NCBI GenBank assembly: GCA_035274425.1
Contig: DATEOC010000084.1
Location: 118,863-182,862, forward strand
Reading direction: 5' to 3'
DNA length: 64,000 nucleotides
Source of the DNA: JADMIH01 sp035274425
GTDB lineage: Bacteria > Chloroflexota > Chloroflexia > QHBQ01 > JADMIH01
Shown here: positions 7,427 through 13,872 of the stretch, in pieces
Layout of the letters: each line of letters opens with the position of its first letter
Numbering within the stretch: position 1 is the stretch's first letter
Translations under genes and position numbers: made by a program
Notes under the pieces: generated by a model
The model's database searches: none
What the model saw: only the letters and a program-made list of their open reading frames with translations
What the model was told of the DNA's origin: nothing

Positions 7427-8380
7427 ATGACCACTAATTCCGCACTCCGCACTCCGCATTCCGCACTCAAAGAGTTGCCGCCTCTCATGCCACAGTTCTT
7501 ACAGAAACGCAGGGCAGGGATTGCCGCCCCACGCGTCATATCTGAGCAACTTGGCATCGAGATTCCATTGCTTTTCACCCTGCTGCAAATCAACATTACA
7601 CAGGGGAGCTACGGTGGTCGTCCACTCACCTCGGCGGAGTTGCGGTCCCGTACGCGCCACCTGTATAGCACCAGAGACCACCTATCAGCCCCTATTGCCG
7701 TCCTAAAGGAGAAAGGTCTGCTTCAAGAGGACGCAGAAGGCTGCATCACCCTCACACCCCAGGCGGTTGAGGCTGTAGAGGCGGTCCACACGGCAGGCAA
7801 AGCACACGTCGCCAATCTGCAACCTCTCCCCTCCAACGAGCTAGAGGCGCTGACTCATCAATTCGAAAGGGCAGTGGAAGCAGTGCTGAACGACCCTGTG
7901 CTCTCACCCCGTCCAGGCAGCCACCTGGCAGGCAGCCTTTCCCTCCATACATCTGGACCTGATGCTCCCATGATGGTCCGCCTGGAGCAGGCCATATACG
8001 ACCTCTGGCTCGCCCGCGACGATGCACATATCAAGGCCTGGCGAGACGCAGACATGGAAGGCCCGCCCATGCAGATGCTGACCGTCCTCTGGCTGGGCGA
8101 AGCAAGCACCGTTAGCGGGCTAACCGAGCTACTGCATGAAAATCAGGCTCCAGAAGACGTTGAAAACAGCCTAGCCTACCTATTCGACAAAGACTACGTC
8201 GAGCGCGACGGCGACGACCTGAAGCAAACACCCGCAGGCGTGCTCGCGCGAGAAGACATCGAGCGCGACACCGACCTCGTCTACTTCGCCTCCTGGCCGC
8301 ACACGCCGGAAGAGGCTGAATGGATGCGCGACAAGCTGCGCGAGCTTATAGACAATATCCCAGCAGCCGGTAGCAGATAA
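7427..8380 (+). CDS. Unrecognised protein, possibly with winged-helix domains
   Basis: I do not recognise this 317-residue protein with certainty. Residues 45-120 look like a winged helix (TSAELRSRTRHLYSTRDHLSAPIAVLKEKGLLQED followed by a beta wing), and residues 215-290 repeat the pattern (STVSGLTELLHEN...VENSLAYLFDKDYVERDGDDLKQTPAG). This suggests tandem wHTH domains of a MarR or PadR-like type. It is soluble, with no signal peptide or membrane segment. The first 20 residues are encoded by a CACTCCG heptamer array (7437-7470). Either the gene starts at ATG 7427, directly behind the -10 box, or at ATG 7487 just after the array. Confidence 0.6.
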   Translation: MTTNSALRTPHSALKELPPLMPQFLQKRRAGIAAPRVISEQLGIEIPLLFTLLQINITQGSYGGRPLTSAELRSRTRHLYSTRDHLSAPIAVLKEKGLLQEDAEGCITLTPQAVEAVEAVHTAGKAHVANLQPLPSNELEALTHQFERAVEAVLNDPVLSPRPGSHLAGSLSLHTSGPDAPMMVRLEQAIYDLWLARDDAHIKAWRDADMEGPPMQMLTVLWLGEASTVSGLTELLHENQAPEDVENSLAYLFDKDYVERDGDDLKQTPAGVLAREDIERDTDLVYFASWPHTPEEAEWMRDKLRELIDNIPAAGSR

Positions 8381-8408
8381 TCGACAGCCGGACTTTGGAC
8401 GTTAGACT

Positions 8409-9314
8409 TTGTACCCTGGACCTTACCTCGACCTTCTACGCCACGTATTTGGCACCCGCGTAGGACTTGAGAGGTACGAGATAGCCAACCAGCGCCATGA
8501 CTACGTCGTCCTACTTGCTGAGCTGTCAAATCCAGCCCGAAGGGTAGTAATCAAGCTGGCAGGCCCGGACGCTCTCTACTCGTGCCCATTCGACCGCACT
8601 GCTACCTTGCACAGCCTCGTGCGCTCTGGCACTTCTGTGCCTATACCGGAGGTGATATCTGTAGATACCACATACCGCCTCTGGCCCTGGCGCTACATGA
8701 TCAAAGCGCATGCGCCCGGCATCGAATGGGCTGCTGCCCTCCCCCAGATGGACAACGAGGCGAGGGAAGGTGCATACCGTCAGATGGGAAGTGCCGTTGC
8801 CGAGTTGCACACAATTTCGTTCGACGCGTTCGGTGAGTTAGGAGATGACGGTCTACCCCATATTCAAATGCCATACCTGGAAGCGCTTACCGAAAGAGCA
8901 ACACAGCGCATCAAGGACGCACATCAAGCCAATAAATTCATCAAGCTGTTGCAAGACCGTGCCTCTTTATTCGAAGAGATCAATCAACCCTCTCTGTGCC
9001 ATGACGACCTGCACAAACACAACATCATCTTCAACTACGAGGGTGGAGAATGGAAACTTTCGGCGATTCTCGACTTCGACAGCGCATATTCAGGGCATCA
9101 CGAGTCCGATCTTTCGCGCCTGGACTTCTGGCATGGTATGATAGGGCCAGGCTTCTGGGAAGCATATACCGAGGTCCACCCCATATCGCCCATGTACCAG
9201 GAGAGACGCCTCATCCACCAACTCCTCTGGTGCCTGGAATACGCCGCCCCTACCCCGGAGCATATAGAAGACACCCGCCGCGTCTACGCCCAACTAAACC
9301 TCAACCCTGACTAA
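8409..9314 (+). CDS. Aminoglycoside phosphotransferase (APH) family kinase
   Basis: A 301-residue protein of the APH/choline kinase fold. The catalytic loop is LCHDDLHKHNIIF (HxDxxxxN pattern) and the metal-binding loop is ILDFDSAYSGHHESDLSRL, as in the family. The N-terminal ERYEIANQRHDYVVLLAEL and VVIKLAG strands form the nucleotide lobe. The substrate is not evident; most chromosomal members phosphorylate small hydroxylated compounds and do not confer resistance. The only usable start seen is TTG 8409, inside a decayed heptamer repeat (GGACTTT/TAGACTT), with no clear ribosome binding site, so the N-terminus is uncertain. It lies 28 bp after the previous gene and may be co-transcribed. Confidence 0.85.
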   Translation: MYPGPYLDLLRHVFGTRVGLERYEIANQRHDYVVLLAELSNPARRVVIKLAGPDALYSCPFDRTATLHSLVRSGTSVPIPEVISVDTTYRLWPWRYMIKAHAPGIEWAAALPQMDNEAREGAYRQMGSAVAELHTISFDAFGELGDDGLPHIQMPYLEALTERATQRIKDAHQANKFIKLLQDRASLFEEINQPSLCHDDLHKHNIIFNYEGGEWKLSAILDFDSAYSGHHESDLSRLDFWHGMIGPGFWEAYTEVHPISPMYQERRLIHQLLWCLEYAAPTPEHIEDTRRVYAQLNLNPD

Positions 9315-9424
9315 TAGTCGAAAGTCCAAAGCCCAAGGTCCAAAGTAGTCAGTAACCGGTTGTTATTCAATAATCACGCATCACGCATCACGGTTCACTC
9401 TATCGTCTATCGTCTATCGTCCAA
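9315..9424. repeat. three heptamer arrays before the FRG gene
   Basis: AAAGTCC-type units (9318-9343), CACGCAT units (9376-9391) and TATCGTC units (9402-9422) follow each other. The last array ends only about 4 bp before the next start codon. Confidence 0.8.
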
Positions 9425-9425
9425 C

Positions 9426-10214
9426 ATGCAAGACCTAATCGTACAAAGCTGGACCGAGCTACATGAGCGCCTCTACGAAGGCTCGTGGAGTGAGCGCCTG
9501 GGCAGGTTTCGTTCGAGCTACGCCTTCCGAGGGATGCAGGATGCCCGGTTCGACCTCACCACCAGCCTGGTACGCCTCGGCGGTGACTACCCCAGGCACG
9601 AGGACGACCTCCTACGTAACTTCCGTAAGTATGCCTACGATAAGGGTGAGGCGATGGGCACCTCCATCTGGAACTGGCTCGCCCTCGCCCAGCACCACGG
9701 CCTCCCAACCCGCCTCTTAGACTGGACTTATTCCCCTTATGTCGCCCTCCACTTCGTCACAGCCGAATTGGAGATGTACGACCGTGACGGCATAGTGTGG
9801 TGCGTCGATTACTCGCAGAGTAACAAGCTGTTACCTGACCGGTTGAGAGTAATCCTTGAGAGGGACGAGACCAACATATTCACAGCCGAGACCCTTCAAG
9901 AAGCCGCTCCCACCCTAGAGGCATTCGACTCTCTTTCCCAGTCAAACTTCGTAATCTTCCTGGAGCCACCCTCCCTCGACGCCCGTATCGTCAACCAGTA
10001 CGCCCTCTTCTCCCTCATGTCCACCCCGACCGAACACCTCGACGGCTGGCTCGCTGAGCGCCCGCACCTCTATCGCAGGCTCATCATCCCAGCCGCTCTC
10101 AAGTGGGAGATACGCGACAAGCTGGACCAGGCCAACATAACCGAGCGCGTGCTATTCCCCGGACTGGACGGCCTGAGCAGTTGGCTCAGACGCTACTACA
10201 GCCCACGCGGCTAG
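9426..10214 (+). CDS. FRG-domain protein
   Basis: A 262-residue protein with the name-giving F-R-G motif (SYAFRGMQDARFDLTTSLVR) near residue 33 and the second conserved block AQHHGLPTRLLDWTYSPYVALHF near residue 95. FRG domains occur widely in bacteria and phages; their biochemical role is not established. No signal peptide or membrane segments. ATG 9426 is preferred because upstream codons come only from heptamer repeats; no Shine-Dalgarno sequence is seen. A perfect hairpin follows and separates it from a convergent gene. Confidence 0.82.
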   Translation: MQDLIVQSWTELHERLYEGSWSERLGRFRSSYAFRGMQDARFDLTTSLVRLGGDYPRHEDDLLRNFRKYAYDKGEAMGTSIWNWLALAQHHGLPTRLLDWTYSPYVALHFVTAELEMYDRDGIVWCVDYSQSNKLLPDRLRVILERDETNIFTAETLQEAAPTLEAFDSLSQSNFVIFLEPPSLDARIVNQYALFSLMSTPTEHLDGWLAERPHLYRRLIIPAALKWEIRDKLDQANITERVLFPGLDGLSSWLRRYYSPRG

Positions 10215-10239
10215 ATTAGCTCTCCGTCAGAATGTTTTT

Positions 10240-10286
10240 ATTTTCATCAATCAAAATCATCTGCGATGATTTTGATTGATGAAAAT
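10240..10286. terminator. 22-bp perfect hairpin between convergent genes
   Basis: Arms 10240-10261 and 10265-10286 are exact reverse complements with a TGC loop (ATTTTCATCAATC... and its complement). It lies between the FRG gene and the convergent DUF4261-like gene and would work in both directions. The stem is A+T rich, so termination strength is uncertain. Confidence 0.7.
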
Positions 10287-10296
10287 ATAATGGTGG

Positions 10297-11118
10297 TTAT
10301 ATCTGCACCAGCATAAGCAGTCCAGTCGGACTCGCAAACTCAAATCCCTCTTGGTCAGGGTCCGTGAATAAATAAGTATGGCCTCGGAACTCCGCACGGT
10401 GGCCGGGGCCGATTTGCAGCTTCTCCCCTCCCTCCACCAGATAGAGGCCGATGTTGAGCAGCGTGTCATACACCTCGTCAGCGGCTGAGCGGTCAGTAAT
10501 GTATATGCCTAGCTCAGGGAGCGCCATCTGCTCCATCCCATAGGTACGCATCAGGTATCTTTGCGGCTCATCCTCCGTCTCCTCTCCTATCCCGAACGTG
10601 ACTACTCCCACCCACAACTGCAAAGGTGGGATCTCATCAGAACGCGGAGGCAGGTAATTGACCAGCAGCTCCAGCGGCTGGGCGAGAGAGGCGCGTTCGT
10701 TCAAAATGCCAAGCCCACCTTGCGAGAGGAGCGCGGTAGCTACCTGGTATGTCGCCATCAGCTGCTCTACAGGACCGGTTGTTCCTTCCATGTACAGCAC
10801 GCGTATCGCCGCCCTGTGACTCATAAGGGTATGACGCTGCTCCTCCGGCATTGGAGAGACCCCCACCGTGCGTGCCAGCACCTCTTCACGCACCGGCGCG
10901 TCGAACGCGACCAGCACGATCTGATGCCCATCAAACCGCACCACCCCGGCCACCATCGGCTTGTCCGGTCCAAGCGCGCCGCCCCACTCAACCTCGCATG
11001 GTCCAACCAACCTCTGCAATATACCTCGCAAGCGCGCTGCATCGAGAGGCGGCAGGGTATTGTACAGCACCGTGCAGGCCTGCTTCACGGCTACGCGACC
11101 ACGATTTCCATTGCTCAT
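10297..11118 (-). CDS. DUF4261-like protein
   Basis: A 273-residue soluble protein without a recognised catalytic motif. The C-terminal block (YGMEQMALPELGIYITDRSAADEVYDTLLNIGLYLVEGG followed by LQIGPG) resembles the conserved end of DUF4261 proteins, which occur next to ESX-like or general stress genes in Firmicutes and other phyla. The N-terminal half has alternating strands and helices. It is convergent with the FRG gene and 81 bp downstream of the DUF6766-like gene on the same strand. The role is unknown. Confidence 0.55.
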   Translation of the reverse strand: MSNGNRGRVAVKQACTVLYNTLPPLDAARLRGILQRLVGPCEVEWGGALGPDKPMVAGVVRFDGHQIVLVAFDAPVREEVLARTVGVSPMPEEQRHTLMSHRAAIRVLYMEGTTGPVEQLMATYQVATALLSQGGLGILNERASLAQPLELLVNYLPPRSDEIPPLQLWVGVVTFGIGEETEDEPQRYLMRTYGMEQMALPELGIYITDRSAADEVYDTLLNIGLYLVEGGEKLQIGPGHRAEFRGHTYLFTDPDQEGFEFASPTGLLMLVQI

Positions 11119-11199
11119 ACTATCGCCTCGTCCGAAGTCTCCTCCAAGCTGTAAATGCCATCACTCGCTCTAGCTCCTGGGGGTAGAGCTTATACCAGT

Positions 11200-11865
11200 C
11201 TAACCAGGCGTCTCGCTATGCGCCGCGGCGACAGGCTTCGACTCGGGAGACCCTTTCTGGCGCAGGAAGATGGAGAGCACAATCAGGCTGCCCACAGCCA
11301 GGAACTCGCTCTGCCAGTTCTGAAACGACTCGAACCAGAAGCGGGACGTGGCGAAATAACCGAAGAACGACACGCCCTCCTCGCCGTGCTCCATTTGCTC
11401 CTGGTTGAATTCGCGCATCCCTCCGTATGCGTGGAGCAGGAAGGACATCAAGAATAGGAAGACCAGTGATATAGCCAGAGAGTTTTCGTATAGCTTCAGT
11501 ATCATTCCACCCTTCTTGACGGGCCAGGGAGTATCTTTCCTCTTTTCCGCCTTGCGAGGGTCCTCATCAACCGCCTCCATAGGCTTATCCGGGTCCTTCG
11601 ACTCCGAAGAACCCTTCTGGAACAGGAAGGCCGTAAGCACAACGTAAGCCGCCATTTGCAGGAACTCACTCTCCCAGTTCTCGAACACGGCCTCAATATA
11701 ATGGCCCGTCCCCAGGTACTCGCCAAACCCGACTTCAGATTGCTGGTGCGCCTGCTGGTCCTCGTTATATTCCATAAACCCCGTCACCGTCTGGGCGGAC
11801 AAAAAGATAAAGAAAAGCGCAAACATCGCGATGGAAAGACCATTATTGCGCAAGAACTGTTTCAT
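11200..11865 (-). CDS. DUF6766-like integral membrane protein
   Basis: A 221-residue protein made of two similar halves, each with two membrane segments. Half one has LSIAMFALFFIFLSAQTVTGF then FLQMAAYVVLTAFLFQKGSSESK; half two has LAISLVFLFLMSFLLHAYGG then FLAVGSLIVLSIFLRQKGSPESK. The repeated ENWESEFLQ/QNWQSEFLA and FLxQKGSxESK motifs show an internal duplication. The function is unknown. AAGGAGGG lies 5-6 nt before the ATG, giving firm start support. Confidence 0.75.
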   Translation of the reverse strand: MKQFLRNNGLSIAMFALFFIFLSAQTVTGFMEYNEDQQAHQQSEVGFGEYLGTGHYIEAVFENWESEFLQMAAYVVLTAFLFQKGSSESKDPDKPMEAVDEDPRKAEKRKDTPWPVKKGGMILKLYENSLAISLVFLFLMSFLLHAYGGMREFNQEQMEHGEEGVSFFGYFATSRFWFESFQNWQSEFLAVGSLIVLSIFLRQKGSPESKPVAAAHSETPG

Positions 11866-12013
11866 TACACCCTCCTTTTGCAGCCAATCGGAGCTATGGT
11901 TATCCGAGCTATCCCCATAACGGCAGAGAACAAATCTTGTTATGCCATGCGTAGTAACATGAGGACTTGCCAGGAGCTATCAGAAGCCCTCCCAAAGATA
12001 GCCGAACGGCCCC

Positions 12014-12042
12014 GTAGGGGTGTGCCGTCGGCACACCCCTAC
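12014..12042. repeat. 29-bp palindrome, GTAGGG family
   Basis: GTAGGGGTGTGCCG-T-CGGCACACCCCTAC, a second member of the family at 3820 and 49812. It lies in the divergent... convergent-free gap between the DUF6766-like gene and the C39-like peptidase gene (both minus strand). Confidence 0.85.
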
Positions 12043-12141
12043 ACGCAGCGAATCGATTCTCGGTACAGCTTCTAGTTAGCACGCAGTCAGAGAAAGCAAA
12101 CGCAATGCCACGAGGTAAATAACGAGCACCTCATGCGTCTG

Positions 12142-13425
12142 TCACTCTGCCAGTGCTGAGGAGGGCATATTAGAGAGAGGGTACAGGCTCAGGGACCGGC
12201 TTGATGGGTAGACAAGGTAGACCGTGCCTCCGGAATGCTCAAGCCACAGGCGCTCCAGCTCGGCCCTCTTGTACGTGCGCTGCACTTCGGCATTACTCCC
12301 CGCGGCAGGGTCATTGATTATAGGGTTGCCATTCGGGTCGAACCCCACCAGCACAGCCAGGTGCCCGCCACTGGAGGGGATTGGCGCGCCCGTCAGCTCC
12401 CCCTTGCCCCAGCCGAGGCTGATAACTACCGGCACGCCCGCCGCTATCCACGGCTCAGCCTGCGCCAGATTGGCGAAGCGTACCACGTACCCCTCAAGCC
12501 CCTGGGTGGCAACATATGCCGTGTTGAACGGCCAGTTCCCGTGGCCGTCATAGGCCCAATCGTACACTCCACTCACAGAGGCGCGTACTCTCCCCTCACA
12601 CGGCGCGCCATCCGCTTTCCAGTAGGAGAGAAGCATCGAAATCGAGGTAGGGCTGCACCATATCTCGCCCCCGTCTTTGTAGACCATCTGTGAGCACTCC
12701 GGGACCTGCACGCTCTTACCCCACAGGGCGGGCTGGCCGGGCGCGAGCGTCGTAGGACGCGCAGGCGTGGTCGAGATAGCCACAGCAGCGCTAACCAACG
12801 CAGGAAGTGCCTGGCTATTGACGCTGAAGAGGCGTATCTTCACCTGGAATGCATCAGCAGTTACGCCCTTGCCCGCAGCCCCCAGCACCAGCGTATCGGT
12901 TGATACCGAGCCATCTTCGTCTCGCTGCCCATCAACTGAGTGGCGCTCCACAACCGAGTTGTCGGATGCCCATACTCCCATGTTGTACCATTTCGTCCAT
13001 CGGCCACCCGTGCGGGCGCGAAGCTGCGTCTCTACCCACGTGCCGGGAGGCGTCTCCGCGTTCCATGACGCTATAGCCTGGGTAAAAGGGAAGGATGCGA
13101 CCGTAACGGGGCTGACCGCCTCCCCAACCATGAACCTGCCGCCATTGTAGAAGTTGCGGCCATTGTACCCCTGGGCTGGATATGGGTCGGTAGCGGACTG
13201 CGCCGTTGCTGGGTCCAACCGGAGCGCACCCTTCGCGTCGAGAGCTACGCCTGCACGCTCCCACACGCGAAACTGCCCGCCGGCAGCGCGCCACCGCGTA
13301 AGCGAACTCTTATAAGGCTCAGGCGGAGCACCCCCCGCCGCTTCGACGCTCAGCATTAGAGGCATAAAGCAAACCAGGAGGGCGAGAGACAATCGAGTAG
13401 GGAATCGTAGCTTCATAGCGAACAT
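12142..13425 (-). CDS. Secreted C39-like cysteine peptidase
   Basis: A 427-residue exported protein with an N-terminal signal peptide (MKLRFPTRLSLALLVCFMP ... SVEAAGGA). The N-terminal 220 residues are strand-rich with a RxxxGxWTxWxxMGVWASD pattern, probably substrate or wall binding. Residues 240-400 form a peptidase_C39_2 domain: the nucleophile is Cys in EIWCSPTSISMLLSYW (about 256), the His is in SSGGHLAVLVGF (about 353), and GNPIINDP supplies the third residue. Such proteins act on extracellular peptides or on the cell wall; the substrate is unknown. The start is ATG 13425 or ATG 13416, three codons in. It stands alone. Confidence 0.85.
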   Translation of the reverse strand: MFAMKLRFPTRLSLALLVCFMPLMLSVEAAGGAPPEPYKSSLTRWRAAGGQFRVWERAGVALDAKGALRLDPATAQSATDPYPAQGYNGRNFYNGGRFMVGEAVSPVTVASFPFTQAIASWNAETPPGTWVETQLRARTGGRWTKWYNMGVWASDNSVVERHSVDGQRDEDGSVSTDTLVLGAAGKGVTADAFQVKIRLFSVNSQALPALVSAAVAISTTPARPTTLAPGQPALWGKSVQVPECSQMVYKDGGEIWCSPTSISMLLSYWKADGAPCEGRVRASVSGVYDWAYDGHGNWPFNTAYVATQGLEGYVVRFANLAQAEPWIAAGVPVVISLGWGKGELTGAPIPSSGGHLAVLVGFDPNGNPIINDPAAGSNAEVQRTYKRAELERLWLEHSGGTVYLVYPSSRSLSLYPLSNMPSSALAE

Positions 13426-13481
13426 GGTAACAAAATCCTACATGATACCCACCCGTTTGCACAAGAGGAGACTACCTTTGG

Positions 13482-13753
13482 CCGGGGCAAACGCATCAAA
13501 ACTCAGCAAGAGGCAGCCCCGGAGGGGCGAAAGAGAGTAGCCCTATGGCGTGAGCCTGGGGAGATTAGCCAGTATTAGATCATAGCCCCGGAGGGGCGTA
13601 AGAAATCAAGAACAATCCCGCATCTTCTTATTTTCTTACGCCCTTCCGGGGCTATTTGTGTGGGGCGGAGCAATCCCCAGGCTAACGCACGGGGCTACCG
13701 TCTACAGCCCCTCCGGGGCTGGCGTATATTCCCAGTTAGATGCGTTTGCCCTA
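13482..13753. repeat. composite repeat with GCCCCGGAGGGGC cores and inverted ends
   Basis: Four copies of a GGGGCTCCGGCCCC-like palindromic core occur: two as AGCCCCGGAGGGGCG (about 13516 and 13586) and two in the opposite orientation (about 13645 and 13707). The region is bounded by GGGGCAAACGCATC (13484-13497) and its inverse GATGCGTTTGCCC (13739-13751), so it reads as one inverted-repeat unit of about 270 bp. No protein is encoded in this 446-bp gap. Confidence 0.7.
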
Positions 13754-13764
13754 TGCCTTCGGCG

Positions 13765-13793
13765 TTGACACTGTCACGCCAGGGCTGTAGGAT
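13765..13793 (+). promoter_or_regulatory. sigma70-type promoter of the uvrA-like gene
   Basis: A perfect TTGACA (13765-13770) is 17 bp from TAGGAT (13788-13793). The predicted start is near 13800, giving a leader of about 70 nt before the ATG at 13873. Confidence 0.75.
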
Positions 13794-13872
13794 GATAATA
13801 AGCGACAGTATTCCCTGTAATCTTGCGCGTCGTACCGTTTGTTCTCAATAGTAGGAGGATAATGAGCGGATC

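Noticed and set aside
8409..9314. aminoglycoside resistance gene
   Set aside because: Only the family fold is evident; chromosomal members have varied substrates and nothing nearby suggests resistance.
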